A stretch of DNA of 64,000 bases from Bacteroidales bacterium. Lineage in GTDB: Bacteria > Bacteroidota > Bacteroidia > Bacteroidales > UBA932. This document shows, piece after piece, positions 53,928-62,123 of the stretch. A program made the translations under genes and the position numbers. Positions within the stretch are counted from its first letter, which is position 1; every line of letters begins with the position of its first letter. Where the stretch lies: assembly GCA_011620605.1 (NCBI GenBank), contig WOYW01000016.1:372001-436000 (forward strand), given 5' to 3'. The notes below the pieces were generated by a model. The model was not told the DNA's origin and did not search any database. It worked only from the letters and a program-made list of their open reading frames with translations.

Positions 53928-55649
53928 ATGAAATATTTTAGATATATGTCAGCAGTATTTGCTCTTATTCTTTTAGCAAACTGCACGAACCTGGATGAGA
54001 CCATTTATGATCAGGTCGCCAGTGAAAATTACTACAATACACAGATGGATGTGATCCGGGCAGTATTCCGCCCATTTGAACACGCCTATTGGAGTATTCA
54101 ATCTCGTCACCAATTGGAAGAACTGTCGGGAGATTTGGTGGCAACGTGGAAAAAAGATGACTGGTGGGAAGACGGGGGACGCTGGAGCAGACTTCATTAT
54201 CACACCTGGACGATTGAGGATGAGCTGATTAAGACAGAATGGGTCGGTTGTTTTTCGGGTATTATGCAATGCAACTATGTTATAGATGATCTAAATTATC
54301 TTGATCCTGAGAGATTTAATTTCAGTACAGAAGAGTATAACAATCTTAAAGCACAGTGCCGTACGTTGAGGGCCTGGTTCTATATAAGACTGTTGGGAAG
54401 CTACAGAAATGTTCCATTAGCTGTAAGTCGTGATGCTTCATTGAATTCCGAGGGACAGGTACAACCTCAGGAGTTGTTTGACTTTATTGAAAAAGAACTT
54501 ACTGAATGCGTTGAACTGTTGGATGCAAAAGAAGGTGCCGCGGGAAACGGAACGGCACAGGGACAATGGAACAAGGCAGGTGCCGCGGCGTTGCTTGTGC
54601 GTTTGTATTTAAATGCCGGGAAATGGATCGGGAAGGATATGTATGCCGAGTGTTCAACATTTGCCCAACGAATTCTTGATGGCGAATACGGTGCTTATGC
54701 TTTGGGAAAAACGTGGGATGAGGTCTACGATTGGAATAATGAAAATTGCCGCGAGGTTCTTTTTGCCTTCCCCTCGGCAAAAGGATATAGTCACTACGTT
54801 TATTCTGGCGATCTGTTCTGGTGGACTGTCCCAGCCCGCACCATCGCGAATTATCTGGGCGACACAAAAGCCGGGAATGGCGATCATAATTGCAAATATG
54901 GATTAGCGCCGAGTTTCTCTCCGGACGGCAAGCCATATACCACCGAATTAGGCAGACCGGTGGCAAAATTTAAAAAATATCCCGAGGATTTTCGCCTTAA
55001 AATTTATAAGAATCTTGGAGACAGTAAAAGGGAGGGTATGATGCTGTTTGGTTATCTTGATTACGTTGAGAATGGGGATTCTAAGCGCGTGGTGTCACCT
55101 ACGGGTGATTACGATCTGTATCTAAGAGATGCGGTTGGCAATTTCAAAGGGTGTGGTCCGGATGAGATACCGGAAGATGTTACTTCTGATATGGTTCACG
55201 GAGATCACAGCTCTGGCTGGCGTTTCATTAAGTATCCTCTTTATCAGGATACGGATGAGGGACAAATGGAGTCGGACTATGTGGAGATCAGACTGGCCGA
55301 AGTGGTTTATTCTCTGGCTGAATGTAAGTTCCGTGCAGGAGAAATTGATGATGCGGCAAGACTTCTTAACACTGTACGACGGAGAAATTATCCTGCAGAT
55401 GCTGTGCCGAATTATCTTTATGCACCTGAGGGACCAGTGACACTTACAAAGGCTGAATTGCTTGACGAATGGGGAAGGGAATTCTTACATGAAGGCCGTC
55501 GACGTACAGATCTCATCCGTTTTGATAAATTCTGTGATGGGATATGGTGGGATAAAACTCCTGACAAGGACAATCACACAGAAGTATTCCCGCTTCACAG
55601 AGACGTGCTTAGCAGCAATCCTGCTTTACAACAAAATGCCGGGTATTAG
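53928..55649 (+). CDS. SusD/RagB-family glycan-binding lipoprotein
   Basis: The 573-residue surface lipoprotein forms the lid of the SusC transporter. It has the signal MKYFRYMSAVFALILLANCTN (lipobox LANC), SusD-type helical repeats (LKAQCRTLRAWFYIRLLGSY; the RAW.Y motif), and the C-terminal RagB part with VEIRLAEVVYSLAECKFRAG, LLNTVRRRNYPADA and LLDEWGREFLHEGRRRTDLIR. Which sugar it binds cannot be told from sequence alone. It lies between SusC and the SusE-like gene. Confidence 0.95.
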   Translation: MKYFRYMSAVFALILLANCTNLDETIYDQVASENYYNTQMDVIRAVFRPFEHAYWSIQSRHQLEELSGDLVATWKKDDWWEDGGRWSRLHYHTWTIEDELIKTEWVGCFSGIMQCNYVIDDLNYLDPERFNFSTEEYNNLKAQCRTLRAWFYIRLLGSYRNVPLAVSRDASLNSEGQVQPQELFDFIEKELTECVELLDAKEGAAGNGTAQGQWNKAGAAALLVRLYLNAGKWIGKDMYAECSTFAQRILDGEYGAYALGKTWDEVYDWNNENCREVLFAFPSAKGYSHYVYSGDLFWWTVPARTIANYLGDTKAGNGDHNCKYGLAPSFSPDGKPYTTELGRPVAKFKKYPEDFRLKIYKNLGDSKREGMMLFGYLDYVENGDSKRVVSPTGDYDLYLRDAVGNFKGCGPDEIPEDVTSDMVHGDHSSGWRFIKYPLYQDTDEGQMESDYVEIRLAEVVYSLAECKFRAGEIDDAARLLNTVRRRNYPADAVPNYLYAPEGPVTLTKAELLDEWGREFLHEGRRRTDLIRFDKFCDGIWWDKTPDKDNHTEVFPLHRDVLSSNPALQQNAGY

Positions 55650-55679
55650 ATTAGTATAACACTTTTAAATATTAGTTAA

Positions 55680-56558
55680 ATGAAAAAAACAAAAAAAATG
55701 ATGATGTTGTTCCTTGCCGGAACACTCGTCTTGTTTACCTCCTGCAACAAGGATAAAGAACCTGAAGTAATTGATGTTGAACGCCATTATGAAATGGTTT
55801 ATATGCTTGGGGCAGCAGCAGATGGCCATTGGGATTCATCAGATCCGTTACCTATGACAGCAACGTCAGATAAAGATGTTTTTGTCTACGAATTAGATCT
55901 TGTACGCAGTGCTGAAAACAAACTTATAAAATTTTCAGTTGATGTAAACACTTGGGATAAAGCTCATTTTCTTGTCCCGGCCGTGGAAAGTATGGTAGAA
56001 GGTCAGTCTTATGCATTCCTTAAAGAGGGTGTAAACCAATTGGCTGAAACATCGGAAGAAAAAGACGGTGTGGGGAATCTGCGTGACCATTTTTTTGGTA
56101 TGGCTGAAGGTACGAGCGGGCGTTATAAATTGGAAATAAATCCAATCAAATTAACGCTGACTGCCACCAAGCTTTCATCTTTAGATGATCCTGAAATAAT
56201 TGAATGGGTAGAAGGGAATCTTTATCTTGTAGGTGATGCAGCTCCCTCAGGCTGGGAAATAGCAAATCCTACACCGATGATCCGCAACGAAAATATCCAT
56301 ACCTATGAAGGTGCTTTGAATGCCGGTGAATTCAAAATAGCGACTATATTCGATTGGAGCGGAGATTTTTACCGTCCGGCGGTCGACCAGACCGAGATTA
56401 ACAGTTCAGGGATAGTTGACGGCTCCGTGGTTTGTTGGAAGGAAGATGCAGAAGCCGGACATGCTGATCATAAATGGCGAGTTACGGAAGCAGGTGATTA
56501 CCGCCTGATTCTTGATACAGAAACACTTACCCTTAAAGTAGAATGGTTAGTAGAATAG
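55680..56558 (+). CDS. SusE/SusF-like glycan-binding lipoprotein
   Basis: A 292-residue lipoprotein (MKKTKKMMMLFLAGTLVLFTSC, lipobox FTSC) with two similar beta-sandwich modules: YMLGAAADGHWDSSDPLPM and YLVGDAAPSGWEIANPTPM. The repeated [YF]..G.A..GW/HW....P pattern is the starch-binding-type module of SusE and SusF. It probably holds the same glycan at the cell surface as the transporter imports. Its end overlaps the next gene by 16 bases, so translation is coupled to the hydrolase. Confidence 0.85.
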   Translation: MKKTKKMMMLFLAGTLVLFTSCNKDKEPEVIDVERHYEMVYMLGAAADGHWDSSDPLPMTATSDKDVFVYELDLVRSAENKLIKFSVDVNTWDKAHFLVPAVESMVEGQSYAFLKEGVNQLAETSEEKDGVGNLRDHFFGMAEGTSGRYKLEINPIKLTLTATKLSSLDDPEIIEWVEGNLYLVGDAAPSGWEIANPTPMIRNENIHTYEGALNAGEFKIATIFDWSGDFYRPAVDQTEINSSGIVDGSVVCWKEDAEAGHADHKWRVTEAGDYRLILDTETLTLKVEWLVE

Positions 56559-57931
56559 TTAGGTTGATTTTGGTATCTCTTGTATCAGCATTGCTTTTTG
56601 TCAATGCTGATGCACGGGATAGCAAATACACACGTAAAAACGTGGCTCCGCAATATTGGATTGCTTACGAATATTGTTTTGATCTAAATCGTCCCATGAC
56701 CGAATTGCGTTGGCAGAGTAATATTGACTGGATGGCGGAGACGTTCCTGGATTGGGGATACGATATGATATCGAATGACGGCTGGATTGAAGCAGCTCAG
56801 ACCATTAACGAAAATGGATATATCACCAAATACAACAGCGGTTGGGAACATGGGTTTGAGTATTGGAATGAGTATATTAAAAGCAAAGGAATGAAAGTGG
56901 GCGTATATTACAACCCACTATGGATGACTACCGCTGCTTACGATAATGATTGCCCCGTTTTGGGAACTTCTACTACAGCTCGTCATATTGCCGGACAATA
57001 CTCGTTCAATGGACAACTGCACTGGGTTGACGTGGATAAAGCCGGCGCAGAAGAATGGGTGAAAGGGTATGTGCGATATTTTATTGACCTGGGGGTGTCA
57101 TTTCTTCGTGTGGATTTTTTGGAAAACTACGAGAACCATTATGGAACAGAAAGGTATGAAAAAGCCCTGCGCTGGATATCTGAAGAAGCCGGTGATGATT
57201 TGTTCATATCCCTTGTTATGCCAAATTCATTCAGTCAGGCAGCCACGGAAATTCCATACGGAGATATGTTCCGCATTAGTGATGACTGTTTTGCCGGAGA
57301 TTGGGACTTTGTAAGCGCCCGCAGACGGGGGCAGGTAAAAAAGAATTGGCCAATGTATGCCAATGTCTTTGATGGTTTTATCGCTTTTTCAGAAGTGTCC
57401 GGTCCGGGAAAGATAATGATGGATGGTGACTTTATGCGATTGAATAAACTGGCTGACAATGAAGAACGTAAATTCCTCTTCTCTCTTATGATCATGGGAG
57501 GGTCTGCACTTGCAATTGCAGATCAGTATGATACGGCTACAGACGATGTGGAGGCAATCTATAAAAATGAAGAATTACTTGAGTTGCACAATATGGGCTT
57601 TTATGCAAAACCGCTTAGTACTGACATTCATGATTATGAGAATAGTTCTCGTTGGGTAGGCAGACTTCCCGACGGAGATTATATTGTCGGCCTTTTCAAC
57701 CGTGAAGATCATGCTTTGATGTACGGGATCGACTTTATAACTGAATTGGGAATTACCTCAGGTAGAGTTGGAAATGTACGTGATCTTTGGACCCACACAG
57801 AATTGGGTAGTATGAAAAACAAATATGAAACAATGTTGGAACCTCACCACTGCATGATTATTAGAATCAGCCCTGATTTCGTTCCTAATAACTCATATAG
57901 TTTCGGATGTTCTTGTAATCATGACGAATAA
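56543..57931 (+). CDS. Exported clan GH-D glycoside hydrolase (GH27/GH36-like)
   Basis: The 462 residues include a signal peptide (about 1-25) and a (beta/alpha)8 barrel like alpha-galactosidases and isomalto-dextranases. The probable nucleophile is D191 in SFLRVDFLENY and the acid/base lies in FRISDDCFAGDW (D247 or D248). VGVYYNPLW and MIMGGSALAIADQ support the clan. Family members cut alpha-galactosides or alpha-1,6-glucan; beside a GH97 alpha-glucosidase the second is attractive but unproven. The C terminus ends with two close cysteines (GCSCNHDE). It overlaps the SusE-like gene by 16 bases. Confidence 0.75.
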   Translation: MVSRIVRLILVSLVSALLFVNADARDSKYTRKNVAPQYWIAYEYCFDLNRPMTELRWQSNIDWMAETFLDWGYDMISNDGWIEAAQTINENGYITKYNSGWEHGFEYWNEYIKSKGMKVGVYYNPLWMTTAAYDNDCPVLGTSTTARHIAGQYSFNGQLHWVDVDKAGAEEWVKGYVRYFIDLGVSFLRVDFLENYENHYGTERYEKALRWISEEAGDDLFISLVMPNSFSQAATEIPYGDMFRISDDCFAGDWDFVSARRRGQVKKNWPMYANVFDGFIAFSEVSGPGKIMMDGDFMRLNKLADNEERKFLFSLMIMGGSALAIADQYDTATDDVEAIYKNEELLELHNMGFYAKPLSTDIHDYENSSRWVGRLPDGDYIVGLFNREDHALMYGIDFITELGITSGRVGNVRDLWTHTELGSMKNKYETMLEPHHCMIIRISPDFVPNNSYSFGCSCNHDE

Positions 57932-57933
57932 TT

Positions 57934-60120
57934 ATGAAACGATTGTTATTAATTACTACGACTTTTATATTGGTGGTTAGCTGCCAGTCTCACATCAATT
58001 CCCAAAATGTGATTCTATTGCAATCTCCTGATGAGATGCTGACCGCAGAGTTTATGTTGTCAAATGAAGGCAACCCGATGTATGCTCTGAAGTATTCTGA
58101 TAACTATATCATACTTCCAAGTGCGCTTGGCTTTGAACTTCGTGGCAACATCAAGGCAACCAAATTGAATTTTGGAAAAACCATTAGCAAGACAGACTCA
58201 AGACCAAGTCGTAAATTTAATGACCACTTTAAAATAGTCAATATTTACAGAGATTCTTTTGATGAGATATGGAATCCTGTATGGGGAGAAGAATCAGAGA
58301 TTAGAAATCACTATAATGAGCTGCTCATTGATCTAGTCCAGAGTGAGACTTCCGAGAGGATGTCGATCAGATTCAGATTGTATGATGACGGGTTGGGATT
58401 CCGTTATGAATTTCCGGGCGATCAGAATTTGAACTACTTCGTAATAAAAGAAGAGCTCACAGAATTCGCCCTGGCTGAAGACTATTTTGCATGGTGGTTA
58501 CCGGGTGATTACGACACACAGGAATATGAATATGTGGAAAGTCGCATATCGCAGGTTCCGGAACATTTTCAGGATGCAATATCAGGTAATTCCTCTCAGA
58601 CTCCATTTTCAATAAATGGCGTACAAACATCTCTTCTGATGAAAACAAATGCAGGAGTGTATGTCAATATCCACGAGGCTGCTCTTGTTGATTATCCTTG
58701 TATGCACCTTCTTGTTGATCCCCGGAAAAAGGTCCTGGTATCACATCTCACCCCCGATGCGCAAGGGTGGAAGGGATATATGCAAATACCCTGTAATACT
58801 CCCTGGCGCACGGTTCAGGTAACCCCATCAGCGGAATCGATGTTGGCAAGCCGATTGATCTTAAATCTAAATGAGCCTTGTGTTTATGATGATGTGTCCT
58901 GGATTCATCCGGTAAAATATATGGGTGTATGGTGGGAAATGATATCAGGTGCAGGATCCTGGGCTTATACATCAGATTATCCATCTGTGAAACTTGATGC
59001 GATAGATTACAATTCAGCTAAGCCTAATGGCCGGCATAGTGCAAATAACGAGAACGTAAAAAAATATATTGATTTCGCATCAGCAAACGGAATTGATGCT
59101 TTGCTGGTAGAAGGATGGAATATTGGATGGGAAGATTGGGCCGATTGTTCCAAGGATTATGTTTTCGACTTTCAAACATCATATCCTGATTTCGACATAA
59201 AAGCATTGAATGAATATGCCCATTCCAAGGGAATAAAACTAATAATGCATCACGAAACTTCATCCTCAGTCCGTAATTACGAGAGACATATGGAAGACGC
59301 ATACACTTTGATGAACAAATATGGATATGATGCGGTCAAATCCGGTTATGTCGGCGACATCATTCCGCGAGGAGAACATCATTATGGACAGTGGATGGTG
59401 AATCACTATCTCTATGCGGTCACTGAGGCTTCCAGGCATCATATTATGGTCAATGCCCATGAAGCAGTACGTCCGACAGGTTTATGCCGTACATACCCCA
59501 ACCTGATTGGAAACGAGTCAGCCAGAGGAAATGAATATCAGGCATTTGGCGGCACTCAGCCGAATCATGTGACCATCCTTCCTTTCACCAGATTAAACGG
59601 AGGACCAATGGATTTTACACCGGGAATATTCGAAATGGATTTGAGTACTTTTTCGAATAACACTTCAAAAGTAAATGCCACAATCGCAAACCAACTTGGT
59701 TTGTACGTCACTATGTATTCGCCTCTTCAAATGGCAGCAGATCTTCCACAGCATTATGAGAAGTTTATGGATGCCTTCCAATTCATAAAAGACGTAGCAT
59801 TAGACTGGTCTGAAAGCCGATATCTACAAGCGGCGCCGGGTGACTATGTTGTTATAGCAAGAAAAGCCAAAAACAGCGGTCAATGGTTTCTGGGGGGAGT
59901 AACTGACGAGCAGAGAAGAACGTTTGATCTCAAACTTGATTTTCTGGAACCTAACCGAAAATACGAAGCTACCATTTATAGAGATGCTCCGAATGCCGAT
60001 TACATCACAAACCCACAGGCTTATGAAATCGAAAAGCAAACAGTCTGCCGGGAAGATGTCATCACCATTACAGCAGCTCCCGGAGGTGGATTTGCAATTT
60101 CGTTTGCCGTACTGAATTAG
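57934..60120 (+). CDS. GH97 alpha-glucosidase, SusB-like (inverting)
   Basis: The 728-residue exported enzyme (MKRLLLITTTFILVVSC, possible lipobox VVSC) closely follows the SusB pattern: VKSGYVGDIIPRGEHHYGQW, IMVNAHEAVRPTGLCRTYPN and ILPFTRLNGGPMDFTPGIFE, with LQMAADLPQHYEKFMDAFQF near the C terminus. Glutamates E441, E510 and E534 keep the spacing (69 and 24) of the SusB catalytic residues E439, E508 and E532 as I recall them, which predicts the inverting alpha-glucosidase subtype. It releases glucose from alpha-glucan oligosaccharides in the periplasm. It starts two bases after the GH-D gene and closes the operon. Confidence 0.92.
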   Translation: MKRLLLITTTFILVVSCQSHINSQNVILLQSPDEMLTAEFMLSNEGNPMYALKYSDNYIILPSALGFELRGNIKATKLNFGKTISKTDSRPSRKFNDHFKIVNIYRDSFDEIWNPVWGEESEIRNHYNELLIDLVQSETSERMSIRFRLYDDGLGFRYEFPGDQNLNYFVIKEELTEFALAEDYFAWWLPGDYDTQEYEYVESRISQVPEHFQDAISGNSSQTPFSINGVQTSLLMKTNAGVYVNIHEAALVDYPCMHLLVDPRKKVLVSHLTPDAQGWKGYMQIPCNTPWRTVQVTPSAESMLASRLILNLNEPCVYDDVSWIHPVKYMGVWWEMISGAGSWAYTSDYPSVKLDAIDYNSAKPNGRHSANNENVKKYIDFASANGIDALLVEGWNIGWEDWADCSKDYVFDFQTSYPDFDIKALNEYAHSKGIKLIMHHETSSSVRNYERHMEDAYTLMNKYGYDAVKSGYVGDIIPRGEHHYGQWMVNHYLYAVTEASRHHIMVNAHEAVRPTGLCRTYPNLIGNESARGNEYQAFGGTQPNHVTILPFTRLNGGPMDFTPGIFEMDLSTFSNNTSKVNATIANQLGLYVTMYSPLQMAADLPQHYEKFMDAFQFIKDVALDWSESRYLQAAPGDYVVIARKAKNSGQWFLGGVTDEQRRTFDLKLDFLEPNRKYEATIYRDAPNADYITNPQAYEIEKQTVCREDVITITAAPGGGFAISFAVLN

Positions 60121-60152
60121 GAGGTAGTTAGTAGCAGCGAGCTGAAAAAGTG

Positions 60153-60271
60153 GTGCAACGCACACATTGTTCTTTTGGCTGAAATTCAAAGCGTTACAAA
60201 ATTGCACCCCCGGGGGGCCGAATTTCATAAGTGGCTGAATATGAGGAAAAAGAACAATGTGTGCGTTGCAC
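60153..60271. repeat. Hairpin (MITE-like) element, copy 2
   Basis: Second 119-bp copy in the same orientation as copy 1, 94 percent identical (seven differences). Here the terminal inverted repeats are perfect over 24 bases and the centre reads CCCCCGGGGGG, so the whole element can fold into a long hairpin. It lies 32 bases after the GH97 stop and ends 12 bases before the tsaE -7 box. It may also end transcription of the cassette. Confidence 0.82.
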
Positions 60272-60283
60272 CCTAATTCTTTC

Positions 60284-60291
60284 TATCTTTG
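60284..60291 (+). promoter_or_regulatory. -7 promoter box TATCTTTG for tsaE
   Basis: Exact consensus with four bases (CACC) to the tsaE ATG at 60296. The repeat copy ends just upstream, so the -33 region of tsaE lies within or at the edge of the repeat. Confidence 0.6.
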
Positions 60292-60295
60292 CACC

Positions 60296-60715
60296 ATGGA
60301 ACTGATCTTTTCCCTTGAGAACATAAAGAAAGCGGCCCAGACTCTTTTAAAACATACCGGACATGAAGGCGTGATCGCCTTTTACGGACAGATGGGCGCG
60401 GGAAAAACCACTTTTATTAAAGCGTTGTGCGAGGTACTGGGGACCGGGGACCAGGTCAACAGCCCTACTTTTACCTTGGTCAATGAATACCTTTCATCCG
60501 AAGGGATCCCCATCTATCATTTTGATTTTTACCGCATTAAAAATCTTCAGGAAGCCGTGGACATTGGTTGTGAAGAGTATTTTGAAACGCCCGGAACTCT
60601 TTCTTTAATTGAATGGCCCGAGTTGATTACCCCCCTGCTTCCCCCGGAAGCCTGGCAGGCAACACTGGATGTCCTTCCCTCCGGGGAACGGAAGCTGACT
60701 GTGAGCCGAGGCTGA
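60296..60715 (+). CDS. tsaE: tRNA t6A biosynthesis ATPase TsaE
   Basis: TsaE is the P-loop ATPase that supports TsaB/TsaD in threonylcarbamoyl-adenosine formation at tRNA position 37. The 139 residues contain Walker A GQMGAGKTTFIKALCEVLG, then VNSPTFTLVNEY, IYHFDFYRI and LIEWPELI, all typical. The start MELIF at 60296 is chosen because the promoter box ends four bases before it and an earlier frame start lies in the repeat. It marks the right boundary of the cassette. Confidence 0.95.
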   Translation: MELIFSLENIKKAAQTLLKHTGHEGVIAFYGQMGAGKTTFIKALCEVLGTGDQVNSPTFTLVNEYLSSEGIPIYHFDFYRIKNLQEAVDIGCEEYFETPGTLSLIEWPELITPLLPPEAWQATLDVLPSGERKLTVSRG

Positions 60716-60780
60716 AAACTGTAAACAGAAGCCAGAACCCCAGAAGTGCAGTGAATTCGGGAACATGGGCTGCATTAAAT

Positions 60781-61965
60781 TCAAAACAGGTCTTTCGGAT
60801 TAATCTTTAGAAATTCCTCATAAGAAAGCCCGCCTGTGCCTACCAGCAGTATTTTGTGAGGATGAAATTTTTCATGAAACAGACCCATCCCTTTGTTATC
60901 TATGTCAGCACCGCTTTTAACTTCCAGACCTATGACCTTATCTCCCTTCTCAAGTATAAAATCTACTTCATTATTTCCTTCTCGCCAATAATGCAGATTA
61001 TACCGTTCAGAAAAAGAATGATTCAGCAAATGAGCGCCAACAGACGATTCAACCAGTCTGCCCCACAGTTTTGGATTTACAATGGCAGTTGAATAGGTTT
61101 CGTGATCCTGCGATGTTAATAATGCATTATTATATACTTGGAACTTCGGACTGGACGACCGTTGCCGAATTACACTTCCTGCATATTTTTCCAATCCACC
61201 TAACAAACCACTATCAGATAATAATGTCAGATAATTTGCCAAAGTCGTGGTATTGCCTGCATCCTGTAGCTGCCCGATTATTTTTGTATATGATAGAATC
61301 TGCCCTGAGTATAAGCACCCAAGTTCAAATAGTCGTTTCAATAATGCAGGTTTATCCACACGGGTCAGCATCAAAATATCTTTGGAAATACTGGTTTCTA
61401 TAAGTGCATCTTTTATGTAGCTTTTCCAACGTTCTTCATCATTGATCAATGACGCAGAAACGGGATATCCTCCGAAATAAATATACTGTTCTACAGACCA
61501 GCCAAAAGCAGCCTCCATTTCAGCAAACGACCAGTGCCCAAGATAAAATGTTTCGAAACGTCCGGCCAACGATTCTGTTAAACCTTTCTGAATAAGGAGG
61601 CGGGAAGACCCCAACAAAATAACCTTGATATTTACTTTCTCACGAGTGTCTTTATCCCACTGCTGCTTGATGACTTCGCTCCAGTTATCTATCTTTTGTA
61701 TTTCATCAATAACAAGGAGATATTGCGAAGCACCGGAGGCTTTCAATTTCAGCCTGGCTGTCTCCCAAACTTGCATCAGCCACACCGGGTTAGTTGCTGT
61801 AATAGCATCAGCAGATTCATATACATATGATATGGACCATTGAGACAACAATTGGTTTATCATAGTGGTTTTACCCACCTGGCGAGGGCCAAGTATTACC
61901 TGAATGAACTGTCGCGGCTCTTCTATTCTTAACTTAACTTGTTTCAAATAAGGGCGTTCGTACAT
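60781..61965 (-). CDS. AAA-family ATPase with DUF4143-type C terminus
   Basis: The 394-residue protein has an N-terminal ATPase (Walker A VILGPRQVGKTTMINQL, Walker B YLLVIDEIQK, sensor VILLGSSRLL) and a C-terminal DUF4143-like part ending with a nuclease-like fold (YWREGNNEVDFILEKGDKVIGLEVKSG) whose E-V-D and E-V-K resemble PD-(D/E)XK residues. These genes are common in Bacteroidota and archaea; their job is unknown. ATG at 61965 is chosen over the in-frame TTG at 61983. It is AT-rich, stands alone, and has a 14-bp palindrome upstream. Confidence 0.85.
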   Translation of the reverse strand: MYERPYLKQVKLRIEEPRQFIQVILGPRQVGKTTMINQLLSQWSISYVYESADAITATNPVWLMQVWETARLKLKASGASQYLLVIDEIQKIDNWSEVIKQQWDKDTREKVNIKVILLGSSRLLIQKGLTESLAGRFETFYLGHWSFAEMEAAFGWSVEQYIYFGGYPVSASLINDEERWKSYIKDALIETSISKDILMLTRVDKPALLKRLFELGCLYSGQILSYTKIIGQLQDAGNTTTLANYLTLLSDSGLLGGLEKYAGSVIRQRSSSPKFQVYNNALLTSQDHETYSTAIVNPKLWGRLVESSVGAHLLNHSFSERYNLHYWREGNNEVDFILEKGDKVIGLEVKSGADIDNKGMGLFHEKFHPHKILLVGTGGLSYEEFLKINPKDLF

Positions 61966-61989
61966 TTTAAATAATTTACTCAATGCTGC

Positions 61990-62003
61990 GAGTAAATTTA
62001 CTC
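61990..62003. promoter_or_regulatory. 14-bp perfect palindrome upstream of the ATPase gene
   Basis: GAGTAAATTTACTC is a perfect palindrome. The half TTGAGTAAATT recurs at 61973-61983 on the minus strand, 22 bases away. The site lies 24 bases before the ATG and just after a TATTTTG string, where a transcription start could fall; autorepression is a plausible guess. Confidence 0.4.
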
Positions 62004-62123
62004 AAAATATCCGGATTGCCAAAAAATTGAATATTATTCCGATGTTTCGAAGTATAAATCAACTCACCTGTCATGGCGAAATGAAATTGCAAACTAATTT
62101 GAGACTAAAAGATCTCCCTGATT

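Larger units (their letters stand above)
48888..60282 (+). other. Repeat-bounded polysaccharide utilisation locus (cassette)
   Basis: Six plus-strand genes (SusR-like regulator, SusC, SusD, SusE-like, clan GH-D hydrolase, GH97) lie between two directly oriented copies of a 119-bp hairpin element. Similarity of the copies extends about 16 bases to the left and 11 to the right, giving 146- and 147-bp direct repeats. The cassette is AT-rich: hand counts give 23 GC of 60 at 50041-50100 and 17 of 60 at 52981-53040, against 36 of 60 in yifB. Recombination between the copies would remove 11,249 bases and leave one element. No transposase or integrase is present inside. Confidence 0.75.

Noticed and set aside
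59824-60228. Minus-strand frame of 134 codons at the end of the GH97 gene
   Set aside because: It is antisense to GH97 and enters the repeat element, which supplies the KNNVCVAP string.
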